Shown: positions 55,787-64,000 of the stretch, piece after piece | Layout: every line of letters starts with the position of its first letter | Position numbering within the stretch: the stretch's first letter is position 1 | Assembly: GCA_020850315.1 (NCBI GenBank) | Contig: JADZEY010000010.1 | Location: 1-64,000 of the forward strand | Direction of reading: 5' to 3' | Source: Armatimonadota bacterium | GTDB taxonomy: Bacteria; Bacteroidota; Ignavibacteria; OLB7 | Length of the DNA: 64,000 nt | Position numbers and translations under genes: made by a program | The notes under the pieces: model-generated | Told to the model about the DNA's origin: nothing | What the model saw: only the letters and a program-made list of their open reading frames with translations | Databases searched by the model: none

Positions 55787-56044
55787 ATGCCTCAGCACGT
55801 ATCCGCAGAAAAACGAGTCCGCCAGACGGAACGCCGCCGCGCCCGCAATCGCTTCAACAAAGTGATGATGCGCAATGCCTTGAAAGCCGTAGCCGCCGCA
55901 ACCACCAAGGACGATTTGGCCGAAAAAATCCGCCAAGCAACGCGTATCCTTGATCGTTTGGCAACCAAAGGGTTGATCCACAAAAATTTTGCCGCTCACC
56001 GCAAGTCCAAAATGGCCCAAAGGTTGGCCACTATGGCCGCGTAA
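55787..56044 (+). CDS. rpsT: 30S ribosomal protein S20
   Basis: MPQHVSAEKRVRQTERRRARNRFNKVMMRNALKAV...NKAAHRKSKMAQR-like pattern. Confidence 0.94.
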   Translation: MPQHVSAEKRVRQTERRRARNRFNKVMMRNALKAVAAATTKDDLAEKIRQATRILDRLATKGLIHKNFAAHRKSKMAQRLATMAA

Positions 56045-56060
56045 GCAGCAACGCAACAAT

Positions 56061-56134
56061 GCAACCGTAGCTCAATTGGATAGAGCATCTGACTACGGAT
56101 CAGAAGGTTTGGGGTTCGAGTCCCTACGGTTGCA
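56061..56134 (+). tRNA. tRNA-Arg (anticodon ACG)
   Basis: GCAACCG...CGGTTGC acceptor, anticodon loop CTACGGA, GGTTCGAGTCC T-loop. Confidence 0.94.
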
Positions 56135-56140
56135 CTCAAC

Positions 56141-56171
56141 AAGGCTTCACAGAGATTGTGAGGCCTTTTTT
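56141..56171 (+). terminator. Rho-independent terminator after tRNA-Arg
   Basis: AAGGCTTCACA-gagat-TGTGAGGCCTT followed by TTTTTT. Confidence 0.88.
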
Positions 56172-56218
56172 CGTTCAACAATCTCCTGCAATACTCTCTG
56201 GCTACTATCCATCTTCCC

Positions 56219-57394
56219 ATGAAACTTGCATTCGTTTCGCAAACGTGGCCAGAGAACGCAACCGTGGAGTTCGCCGGATCCAGCGTGCAGGTCTATTATT
56301 TGGTGCAAGAATTTGCGCGGCGCGGCCACGATGTCTTGCTGATTCTTACCCACCAAGTGGACCCCATTCCCTCCCACTATCCTAACCTCCTGATCCAGAC
56401 TGCCCCCATTGTTTCTGGGCTGCGAAATCACTTGGGGAAATCTTGGCAGCGATTTATCCTTGATTCCCTCTCCAAATTCCAGCCCGACATTGTGTATCAG
56501 CGGGGAAAGCTCCCCGAATCAGTGGCCTGTGGCGCGTACTGCAAACAACATAACGCGCTGTTTGTGTGGCTTAGCAACAGCGACGAAAGCGGAAAACCAC
56601 ACAAGTTTTTAACAAAACGGCGGCAACATCCAGCATCGAACCCCATTCGCCAGGCGGGAAGAATTGCCGAGGCAATCGTTGCCGATAGAAGAATTGAGCA
56701 ATCAATCCGCACTGCCGGAATGGTGATTGCCCAGAACAGCTACCAGGCCGATCTGCTCCGCAAAAATTTTGGGATGCAGCCGATCATTGCAGGCTCTGGG
56801 CATTCCATCCCTCCGCTTGCCGAGCGCACACAGGGGGGGGAAATCTCAGTCCTTTGGCTTGCGAACGTCACCCCAGTGAAGCAGCCGCTGCTGTTTATCG
56901 AGCTGTCCGAAACGTTGTCCGGAACGTTGTTGAATTTCACAATGGCCGGGGCAATGCACAACAAGGAATTGCGGGAGGATATCCAACAACGAACCGCGCT
57001 GCTGCCAAAGTTCAATCTGGTTGGCCATGTACCGTTTCATCAATCGAACGCCTTGTTCCAGTCCGCCGATATTTTTACGAACACCTCAAGCAGCGAAGGC
57101 TTGCCAAACACCTTGCTGCAAGCCTGCATCCACGGCCTGCCGATTGTTAGCCTGAAGAATGACCCCGACAACCTGATAAAAAATCAAGGATTCGGGATTG
57201 TGGCGAACTCCATGCCCGAGTTCACCGATGCCGTCCGCTACCTTGCCGAAGATCACCAAGCCCGAATAGAGATGGGGAGAAAAGGGAGGAAGTTTGCCGA
57301 GGAACACTACGACATCCGGTTGCTGGTTGACAAACTGACGACGCTGTTCCAGCAAGAGCTTGCGCGCCGCAACGGCGTGGATACTGCGGCTTGA
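56219..57394 (+). CDS. glycosyltransferase family 4
   Basis: GT-B architecture; NTSSSEGLPNTLLQACIHGLPIVSLKNDPDNLI. Confidence 0.9.
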   Translation: MKLAFVSQTWPENATVEFAGSSVQVYYLVQEFARRGHDVLLILTHQVDPIPSHYPNLLIQTAPIVSGLRNHLGKSWQRFILDSLSKFQPDIVYQRGKLPESVACGAYCKQHNALFVWLSNSDESGKPHKFLTKRRQHPASNPIRQAGRIAEAIVADRRIEQSIRTAGMVIAQNSYQADLLRKNFGMQPIIAGSGHSIPPLAERTQGGEISVLWLANVTPVKQPLLFIELSETLSGTLLNFTMAGAMHNKELREDIQQRTALLPKFNLVGHVPFHQSNALFQSADIFTNTSSSEGLPNTLLQACIHGLPIVSLKNDPDNLIKNQGFGIVANSMPEFTDAVRYLAEDHQARIEMGRKGRKFAEEHYDIRLLVDKLTTLFQQELARRNGVDTAA

Positions 57395-57418
57395 TTACTT
57401 CTTACCAATGTGCCGCAT

Positions 57419-58477
57419 ATGCCTTTTTCCATTCCTACTTCGCTTGCCCGCCGCCTTGCCGATGGCATGGTGATTCCTGCACACCCGCTTGCGCTTACCA
57501 ACACGCGCCAACTTGACGAACGCCGCCAGCGCGCCCTTACCCGCTACTACCTTTCGGCGGGGGCGGGGGGGATTGCCGTTGGCGTGCACACCACGCAGTT
57601 CGCAATCCGTGAGCCGCAGCATGGGTTGTTCAAGCCTGTTCTGGAGCTTGCTGCGGAAACCGCTGCCGAGTTCCGCCAGAACGCGCCGCTGCTGATTGCC
57701 GGAATCTGCGGGCAAACCAAGCAGGCCGCCGCCGAAGCCGAAACCGCCGCCACCCTGGGATACCATGCCGGGCTGGTTTCACTTTCGGCGTTTGCTGGCG
57801 CAACCGAGCGGGAAGCTCTGGAGCATTGCCTCGCAATCGCCGAACGTATTCCGCTGTTCGGTTTCTACCTTCAGCCAGCAGTTGGTGGGCGGATTCTTTC
57901 GGCAGAATTTTGGCGGCAGTTTGCGCAGATACCGAACGTGGTGGCAATCAAAATCTCCCCGTTCAATCGCTACCAAACCATCGATGTTGTCCGTGGGGTG
58001 ATTGAGTCGGGGAGGGGGGAAGAAATCGCGTTGCTCACCGGAAACGACGACGCTATCGTTAGCGACCTACTGACGGAGTTCCAGATTCCGCACAACGGCA
58101 CTATCCACCGCAAACGCATTGTTGGCGGGCTGCTTGGCCATTGGGCATTCTGGACCCACCAGGCCGTTACTCTTCTGGAGCGATGCCATGCCGAGTATGC
58201 CAGCGGGGCGATCACCCCAAGCCTGCTGACGCTTGGCGCGCAAACCACCGAAGCCAACGCGGCGTTCTTCGATGCTGCGAACCGTTTTGCCGGCTGCATC
58301 CCGGGAATCCACGAAGCGTTGCGGCGATCCGGATTGCTGGCCAACCGCTTCTGCTTGGACCCCCACGAAGAACTTTCTGCGGGGCAGCTGCGGGAGATTA
58401 ACCGCATCTACCAACTCTATCCTCATCTTACCGATGCCCCTTTCGTCAACGAACATCTTGATGATTGGCTGAGATAA
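57419..58477 (+). CDS. dihydrodipicolinate synthase-family (DapA-like) aldolase/lyase
   Basis: GGIAVGVHTTQF, FGFYLQPAVGG (Tyr), VVAIKISPFNRY (Schiff-base Lys). Confidence 0.8.
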   Translation: MPFSIPTSLARRLADGMVIPAHPLALTNTRQLDERRQRALTRYYLSAGAGGIAVGVHTTQFAIREPQHGLFKPVLELAAETAAEFRQNAPLLIAGICGQTKQAAAEAETAATLGYHAGLVSLSAFAGATEREALEHCLAIAERIPLFGFYLQPAVGGRILSAEFWRQFAQIPNVVAIKISPFNRYQTIDVVRGVIESGRGEEIALLTGNDDAIVSDLLTEFQIPHNGTIHRKRIVGGLLGHWAFWTHQAVTLLERCHAEYASGAITPSLLTLGAQTTEANAAFFDAANRFAGCIPGIHEALRRSGLLANRFCLDPHEELSAGQLREINRIYQLYPHLTDAPFVNEHLDDWLR

Positions 58478-58501
58478 AAACAACAACCACACTGCCGGAA
58501 C

Positions 58502-59500
58502 ATGGCCAACGCACAACCCCCGTTCAACATCGGCATTATTGGCTGCGGCGCGATTGCACGCCAGCATCTGATTGCCATCCAAGCCATTGATGGGCTGAAG
58601 CCGTATGCCTACTGCGACGTTCACCCTGACCGTGCCGAATCGTTTCTGAGTGAGTATGGCGGGGGCTACGCCACCGCGGCCCCCAATCGCTTGCTGGATG
58701 ATCCTGCGATCAACGCCGTGTACATCTGCACCCACCACGACACCCACACCCCGCTTGCTGTGGCCGCCTGCCAAGCTGGGAAGAATGTGATGATGGAAAA
58801 ACCGCTTGCGCTAACGGTGGAGGAGTGCGCCGAAATTGGCCAAGCTGCCGAGCAATCCGGGGTGATCTTTATGACAGGATTCAAGCTCCGCTACAACCCC
58901 GTTGTGCTGAAATCGCGTGAGTTTTTGCCGAACCCAACGTTCGTCATGGCGCAGATTATGGACACCCGCTGGCCCGATGATTTCTGGGCGCAAGACCCGG
59001 TGAAAGGTGGTGGAAATGTGCTTTCGCAAGGGTGCCACGCAATGGATCTTGCTTGCCACCTGAGTGGCTCCGATCCAGCAGAAATTTTTGCCGAATGCGG
59101 AACCCGCTCCCACACCGGAACCGAGGTGATAGACTCACTGGTGGCCACCATCCGCTTTGCCAACGGGGGCTTTGCCAGCGTGGCGATTGGCGATAGCGGA
59201 ACCGTCCCGCACCTCTCCAAATTCGCTTTCCAAGCTGTTGGTGCTGGGCGTTCGGTGCTGCTGCACGACCGTTTGCAACGGGGTGAGTATTTCGATGGTG
59301 AGTCGTCGGAATCGCTGGTGCAGCCGTGCGAGCTGGGGATGGAGTTGGAGAACCGCGAGTTCCTTTCTGCGATTGCCGAAGGCCGCCGGCCCGCAACCGG
59401 TTGGCGCGATGGATTGCGCGCAACCGCCATGATCCGTGCGGCGTTCCGCGCTGCCGAAACACGCGCAGCACAATCGCTGCACCTTCCGCCAAACCCATGA
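58502..59500 (+). CDS. Gfo/Idh/MocA-family oxidoreductase
   Basis: NIGIIGCGAIARQHL, AVYICTHHDTHTPLAVAACQAGKNVMMEKPLALTVEE. Confidence 0.93.
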   Translation: MANAQPPFNIGIIGCGAIARQHLIAIQAIDGLKPYAYCDVHPDRAESFLSEYGGGYATAAPNRLLDDPAINAVYICTHHDTHTPLAVAACQAGKNVMMEKPLALTVEECAEIGQAAEQSGVIFMTGFKLRYNPVVLKSREFLPNPTFVMAQIMDTRWPDDFWAQDPVKGGGNVLSQGCHAMDLACHLSGSDPAEIFAECGTRSHTGTEVIDSLVATIRFANGGFASVAIGDSGTVPHLSKFAFQAVGAGRSVLLHDRLQRGEYFDGESSESLVQPCELGMELENREFLSAIAEGRRPATGWRDGLRATAMIRAAFRAAETRAAQSLHLPPNP

Positions 59501-62277
59501 TCCCAACAGCAACCACTGGCGATTGGCTCCGATTCCGGCACGATTCTCAGCTAAGCGGCCACCAGCCCCTTGCCGGAAATATCCAGCATCCATCGGTGAT
59601 TGCCCGCTACCCGCTGGGCGGCCCGGTGTTCCATGCCGAATCGTTCCTGCTGGATGGCCAGCCGCTGCTGCTGATGCTGTGGGGCGGGGTACTGCATTGC
59701 CTTCGGTTGGATGGATCCATCCGTTGGAAGTCAATCCCGATGGGCTTCGAGGGGGTGATTGGCGTGGACGATCTGGACAACGACGGACGGCTGGAGGTGG
59801 TGCTGACCAACGGGCGCACGATTGCTGTGGTTGCTGCCGATAGCGGCGCGGTGCTGTGGCAGGAATATCTTGGCCCACCGTACTCCGCTGGGGTGATGCC
59901 CACCGGCGCGCTGATTCACCATTTCCCGCAGCTCGGTTCCGGGAAGCAGTTGGCGGTTGGATTGCTGAGTTCGAAGGAGGTGATCCTGTACGACTTCACC
60001 CCCGGGGCAAGCAACCCGCGCCGGCTGCACACGCTGTGGATGGATGATTTCTTCCACCCCACGCTCCTTGCCTGCGACGTTGACGGCGACGGAGCCGACG
60101 AGCTAATCGTCACCAAATACGCGGCAATCTACACCTTCGACCCGCTGAGTGGCGCGCTGAAATCGGCCTGCCACTGGTCCAGCGGCGGGACCCCAAAACG
60201 GAACTACGGCCTGTTCGTGGCGCGTGATTTGTGCGGAGCCGGGCGGCTTGATTTTGCTGTGCTTTCCAACCGTGTTTCCAAGCACCTTGCGGTGGTGGCC
60301 AACAACGGGCGCGGCCAGCTTTCCATTGGCTGGGATCGCTTCATCGAACATATCTACCCAACCGATAGCCGCGAGCTTCGCTACACCTTCAACTCCTGCA
60401 CCGACGTTGATGGCGACCAACGGATGGAGGTCATCATCAGCACGTTCAACGAGCTTGGCGATGGCGCGTGGCATCTGGAAATTTTGGATGCGCGCTCCGG
60501 GGCTGTTCGGCTGGATTGCAAGGGATTGATGCTGCATGGAGTTCAGCAAGATTCGTGCGGCGGATGGATGATTCTGGCAAGCCACCAAACCGAGCGGCAG
60601 CCACGTGAGTTTGCAACGATAGGGGCCTACCGCTACGACGGAACCAAACTCCATCGGCTGTGGGAAGTTGCCGATGGGGCGTTTGCTGGGCGGTTCTGCG
60701 GGCATGATTCCACCACCTCAGTATTTCGCTCGGAGCTTCCCCCCGAGGACGAGGTTTGGGCTGTTCCGGTGGATGGGGTTCTGACGATTCCAATACTTGG
60801 TCGGGATGGCGTGTTGCGGTTGTTTCAGCAGGGGAGGGATGGCGATAACTGGAGTTGGCATCCAACGTTCGCGGCTGGCAACGTGGCCGCGTTGTTACTC
60901 TGCAGCGATTTGGATCGGGACGAACGCACCGAGTTTCTGGTAAGCTGCTGGGATGGAACTTGCCGGATACTTCGTGCCGATGGAACCACCGTCAGCAGCT
61001 GGCGAACGGGCCTGCGGCTTCGCCCCGGAACTGGCCCCTACTACCTTGCGCGACCGATGCAAACCCCAACGGTTGCGGGCCAGAACCAGCAGCGTTTCTG
61101 TGCTGTTCCCGACGGCGGGAACAACATCCATCTGCTGCAATGGTCGCCTGAGTTCGGGGGATTGATCCTCGATAAAATTCTGGTTGGCCGCGGGCGCGTT
61201 GGGCCGGAAGAGACGTTTCACTCTGCCGATTTCATCACGCTTGATGGCCGATTGACCTTGCCGTTAAGCCTTGTGGGGGAAGGGCGAAGCGTGTTGGAGT
61301 TGCACGACGTTGGCGGCGGCAACCACCCTGGCCAGCGGCGCATCGGCTGCGATACCTTCCCCGCTTCCCCCGCGCAGCCTTCCGGTAGAATTGGGCTGAG
61401 TGAGTTCACCCATGTTGACGTTGATGGCCGATCGTTTTGGCTGCTTGCTGGCTACGCTTCGGCCTCGATGAACAGCGAGCGGATGGTGGCGATTGACGCG
61501 ACCGACCCAGCCAACGCGCACCAAACCTGGGCGCGCCAGCTGATTGGCGAAGGTGAAGAAGGGCGTGGCTTTGGGCCATGGAATGCCATGTCGGTAGTGA
61601 AAGAAAAGGATGGGAGAGCAAGCCTGCTCTTCCTTGCGAAGGACACCGTGTGCCACGTTGACCCGGCAACGGGGCAGTTCATCCATCCGCCGTGGCAGCT
61701 GCGTCCGTTCAACACCGCCGATATGCGCCGGCGTGGGCTAACGATGGATGATTTTGCAGCCTACGGCGCGCTGATCCCCTGCGATGTTGATCGGGATGGA
61801 GCGGAAGAATATCTGGTTGCTGGGGCCTACGGTGGGGGGGGCGTTATCAACCCCGATCACACCATGCGTTGGTGGATCACTGCGCCCCTTTCATCACTCT
61901 GTGGCAGCCTTCCCGGGATTGCCGATGTTGATGGGGACAGCTTCCCAGAGCTTGGCCTAAGCTACGCCAACGGTGATTTTGTTTGCCTGCGTGCCAGCGA
62001 CGGATTGGAGAAATGGCGTGTGCATCTTGGAAGCCAAGCAACCGGTGTGGCTACCTGTGATATTGATGGGAATGGAATGCCGGAATTCCTGCTATCCACC
62101 CAAGCCGGCGAACTGCTGGCGATTGGCGTTGCCAGCAACGGCGTTGGCATTGTGAAATGGCGGCTGAAACTTGGCTACACACTTGGCCAGCCAATCGCTG
62201 CCGATATTAACGGCGACGGGAAAAGTGAGGTGATTCTGGTGAGCGGGGAAGGGGAGATTCTGGTGGTAGGGGGATAG
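59497..62277 (+). CDS. FG-GAP/VCBS-type propeller protein without obvious signal peptide
   Basis: Repeated DxDxDGxxE motifs (DLDNDGRLEVV, DVDGDGADELIV, DVDRDGAEEYLV, DINGDGKSEVIL); ATGA overlap with the upstream gene. Confidence 0.8.
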   Translation: MIPTATTGDWLRFRHDSQLSGHQPLAGNIQHPSVIARYPLGGPVFHAESFLLDGQPLLLMLWGGVLHCLRLDGSIRWKSIPMGFEGVIGVDDLDNDGRLEVVLTNGRTIAVVAADSGAVLWQEYLGPPYSAGVMPTGALIHHFPQLGSGKQLAVGLLSSKEVILYDFTPGASNPRRLHTLWMDDFFHPTLLACDVDGDGADELIVTKYAAIYTFDPLSGALKSACHWSSGGTPKRNYGLFVARDLCGAGRLDFAVLSNRVSKHLAVVANNGRGQLSIGWDRFIEHIYPTDSRELRYTFNSCTDVDGDQRMEVIISTFNELGDGAWHLEILDARSGAVRLDCKGLMLHGVQQDSCGGWMILASHQTERQPREFATIGAYRYDGTKLHRLWEVADGAFAGRFCGHDSTTSVFRSELPPEDEVWAVPVDGVLTIPILGRDGVLRLFQQGRDGDNWSWHPTFAAGNVAALLLCSDLDRDERTEFLVSCWDGTCRILRADGTTVSSWRTGLRLRPGTGPYYLARPMQTPTVAGQNQQRFCAVPDGGNNIHLLQWSPEFGGLILDKILVGRGRVGPEETFHSADFITLDGRLTLPLSLVGEGRSVLELHDVGGGNHPGQRRIGCDTFPASPAQPSGRIGLSEFTHVDVDGRSFWLLAGYASASMNSERMVAIDATDPANAHQTWARQLIGEGEEGRGFGPWNAMSVVKEKDGRASLLFLAKDTVCHVDPATGQFIHPPWQLRPFNTADMRRRGLTMDDFAAYGALIPCDVDRDGAEEYLVAGAYGGGGVINPDHTMRWWITAPLSSLCGSLPGIADVDGDSFPELGLSYANGDFVCLRASDGLEKWRVHLGSQATGVATCDIDGNGMPEFLLSTQAGELLAIGVASNGVGIVKWRLKLGYTLGQPIAADINGDGKSEVILVSGEGEILVVGG

Positions 62278-62314
62278 TGCTTCCAGCTAAAATTTTATCA
62301 TTATCTCAATTCTG

Positions 62315-62566
62315 ATGGCTGTTGACCGCTGCATCTGCAAGAACGTCCCTTTTTCCGAAGCCTTGCTGCTGGCGCGGAAGCATAGCTGCGCAACCGTCGC
62401 CCAGCTTCAGGCTTTCACTCCGCTGGGAACAAACTGTGGGCGGTGCATCCCCTACATGCAGCTTGCGTTGCTGACCGGCCGGGACGACCTTCCGGTGCTG
62501 GATGACGCAACGCAGCAGCAGTTGCGTGCTGCTGCTGGGGTTCCCGATGTGGGAGGAAGAGGATGA
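62315..62566 (+). CDS. BFD-like [2Fe-2S]-binding protein
   Basis: RCICKNVPFSEAL...GTNCGRCIPYM: CxC...CxxC pattern. Confidence 0.82.
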   Translation: MAVDRCICKNVPFSEALLLARKHSCATVAQLQAFTPLGTNCGRCIPYMQLALLTGRDDLPVLDDATQQQLRAAAGVPDVGGRG

Positions 62567-63231
62567 GTGCCGCGTTCGCAATGTGGTCCGGCGGGAAGGA
62601 TTCCCACTACGCACTGCACCGCGCCCAGCAGGCAGGGGTTCGTTGCGCGTTGTTGGTGACGTTTGTTGATGCCGAGACAGAGTTGGTGATGTCGCACCGA
62701 TTACCGCCGGAGTTGATTGAGGAACAAGCCGCGCTGGTGGGTATCCCACTGCTGAAAATTCGGGCCACCTACGCCACCTACGAGCGCGAGCTTCGGAACC
62801 TGCTGTTCGATCTGCGAAGCGATGGCCTTACCCGTGGCATTTTTGGCGACATCTACCTGCGGGAACACCGCGACTGGTTCCAGAATGTGGTGAAGGATTT
62901 CGACATCCGCGCACTCTTCCCGCTGTGGGGCATTCCCACCCAGTTGTTGATTGAAGAACAACGCCGAACAATGCGCGCAGTGATTATCCAACTTGAGCGA
63001 AAAATCAGCGAATCCTACTTGGGGAAGGAGGTGAACCGTGAGTTCATTGACTACATGCTGGAAATGGGATATGACCCCTGCGGCGAAAGTGGCGAATATC
63101 ACACCTTCGTCTGCGCCAGCCCGCTGATGCAGGGGGAAATCATCCTAACCCACGCCGAACGCCACGCCACACCAGAAATGGTGGGGCTGGAGATTGATTA
63201 TTGGAAAGTAGAAGATCGGGCAGCAGGATGA
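62563..63231 (+). CDS. Dph6-like PP-loop ATP pyrophosphatase (diphthine-ammonia ligase family)
   Basis: AMWSGGKDSHYALHRA PP-loop; GDIYLREHRDW; GESGEYHTFV. Confidence 0.88.
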   Translation: MSAAFAMWSGGKDSHYALHRAQQAGVRCALLVTFVDAETELVMSHRLPPELIEEQAALVGIPLLKIRATYATYERELRNLLFDLRSDGLTRGIFGDIYLREHRDWFQNVVKDFDIRALFPLWGIPTQLLIEEQRRTMRAVIIQLERKISESYLGKEVNREFIDYMLEMGYDPCGESGEYHTFVCASPLMQGEIILTHAERHATPEMVGLEIDYWKVEDRAAG

Positions 63232-63284
63232 ATGAAATGGCGAATGCCGAATAAACAATCTTCCAGCGGAACACATCTTCCGCT

Positions 63285-63307
63285 CATGCTGAGCCTCGTC
63301 GAAGCAA
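63285..63307. repeat. dispersed palindrome of the TGCTGAGCNTNGTCGAAGCA type
   Basis: catgctgagcctcgtcgaagca; near-inverse of 18792-18816. Confidence 0.6.
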
Positions 63308-63327
63308 GCCACCGAACGGGCAATCTT

Positions 63328-64000
63328 TCACTCCCCAAATTCCGCATTCGGCGGCACTTGCTCCTGAAACACCTCTGTTAATTTCTCCACCAACGCATCC
63401 ACATGCTCCGGCTGGAAAATGTAGGGGGGAAGCAGGCGGATCACCGTTTCGCTGGTGGCGTTGGCGATGATCTTCCGCCGGAGCAAGGCTTGCACAAATG
63501 GGTCGGCGGGGAGCTTCAGCCCAAGTCCCATCATTGCCCCTGCCCCGCGAACGTCGCGGATGATCGCCGGAAATTTCTCCTTCAACCCTTCCAACTGCTG
63601 CCGCAGATATTCCCCTGTGGCGTTGATGTTCTCCATCAATCCATTCTCAAGCTCTTCCAGCACCACTAACCCCGCCGCGCAGGCAACCGCGTTGCCGCCG
63701 AACGTTGTGCCATGCTGGCCCGCGCCCCAGATAGTGGCCAACGCTTCGGTTGTCAGGATTGCGCCAAGCGGAAGCCCGCCACCAACCCCTTTTGCCACGG
63801 TGACAACATCGGGGCGAACGTTGAAGCGATCGAACCCGAAGAACGTTCCGGTGCGTCCGGCCCCTGCCTGTACTTCGTCGGCAATCACCAAGAAGCCATG
63901 CTGTTCCCGCAGCGCGAACAGCTCGCGAACAAATTCCTCGGTTGCCCACTCGATTCCCCCTTCCCCTTGCAGGTGTTCGATAACCACGCCGCAGACCGTT
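63328..64000 (-). CDS. class III aminotransferase (ArgD-like), 5' part beyond the window edge
   Basis: VIADEVQAGAGRTG, VTVAKGVGGGLPLGA (PLP Lys), HGTTFGGNAVACAAG; frame open to window end. Confidence 0.88.
   Translation of the reverse strand, partial: TVCGVVIEHLQGEGGIEWATEEFVRELFALREQHGFLVIADEVQAGAGRTGTFFGFDRFNVRPDVVTVAKGVGGGLPLGAILTTEALATIWGAGQHGTTFGGNAVACAAGLVVLEELENGLMENINATGEYLRQQLEGLKEKFPAIIRDVRGAGAMMGLGLKLPADPFVQALLRRKIIANATSETVIRLLPPYIFQPEHVDALVEKLTEVFQEQVPPNAEFGE

Overview
This 64 kb bacterial window looks like a chromosome from the Bacteroidota/Chlorobiota/Ignavibacteria side; that assignment is an inference from T9SS-type C-terminal domains and gene content. It is dense and mostly GC-rich, with one AT-richer island at about 34.1-37.8 kb. 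Core content: rlmN, tRNA-Leu, the ffh-rpsP-rimM-trmD-rplS cluster, uvrA, accA, truA, pyrF, rsh (relA/spoT), a TrmH/SpoU methylase, bamD, rpsT and tRNA-Arg. Accessory content: a Wzx/Wzy-type polysaccharide locus (12.8-30.9 kb), a Cys-rich secreted protein followed by two tandem propeller-repeat secreted proteins (34.3-40.4 kb), and a sugar/oxidoreductase cluster (56.2-62.3 kb). The most unusual signals are: (1) an intergenic repeat system at 42.6-51.2 kb made of heptanucleotide tandem arrays that start exactly at stop codons, a ~75-110 bp dispersed palindromic repeat with an optional 25-bp hairpin module, and a four-helix-bundle (S23/IVS-type) gene bounded by these arrays, with a truncated second copy beside it; (2) an RluB/RsuA-type pseudouridine synthase homologue that has lost the catalytic Asp and the RQ-RRM motif and carries a long Arg/Asp/Pro-rich repeat tail; (3) a GT2 glycosyltransferase fused to a gutted polyprenyl-phosphate sugar transferase. 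All function calls come from reading motifs by eye; no database searches were run.
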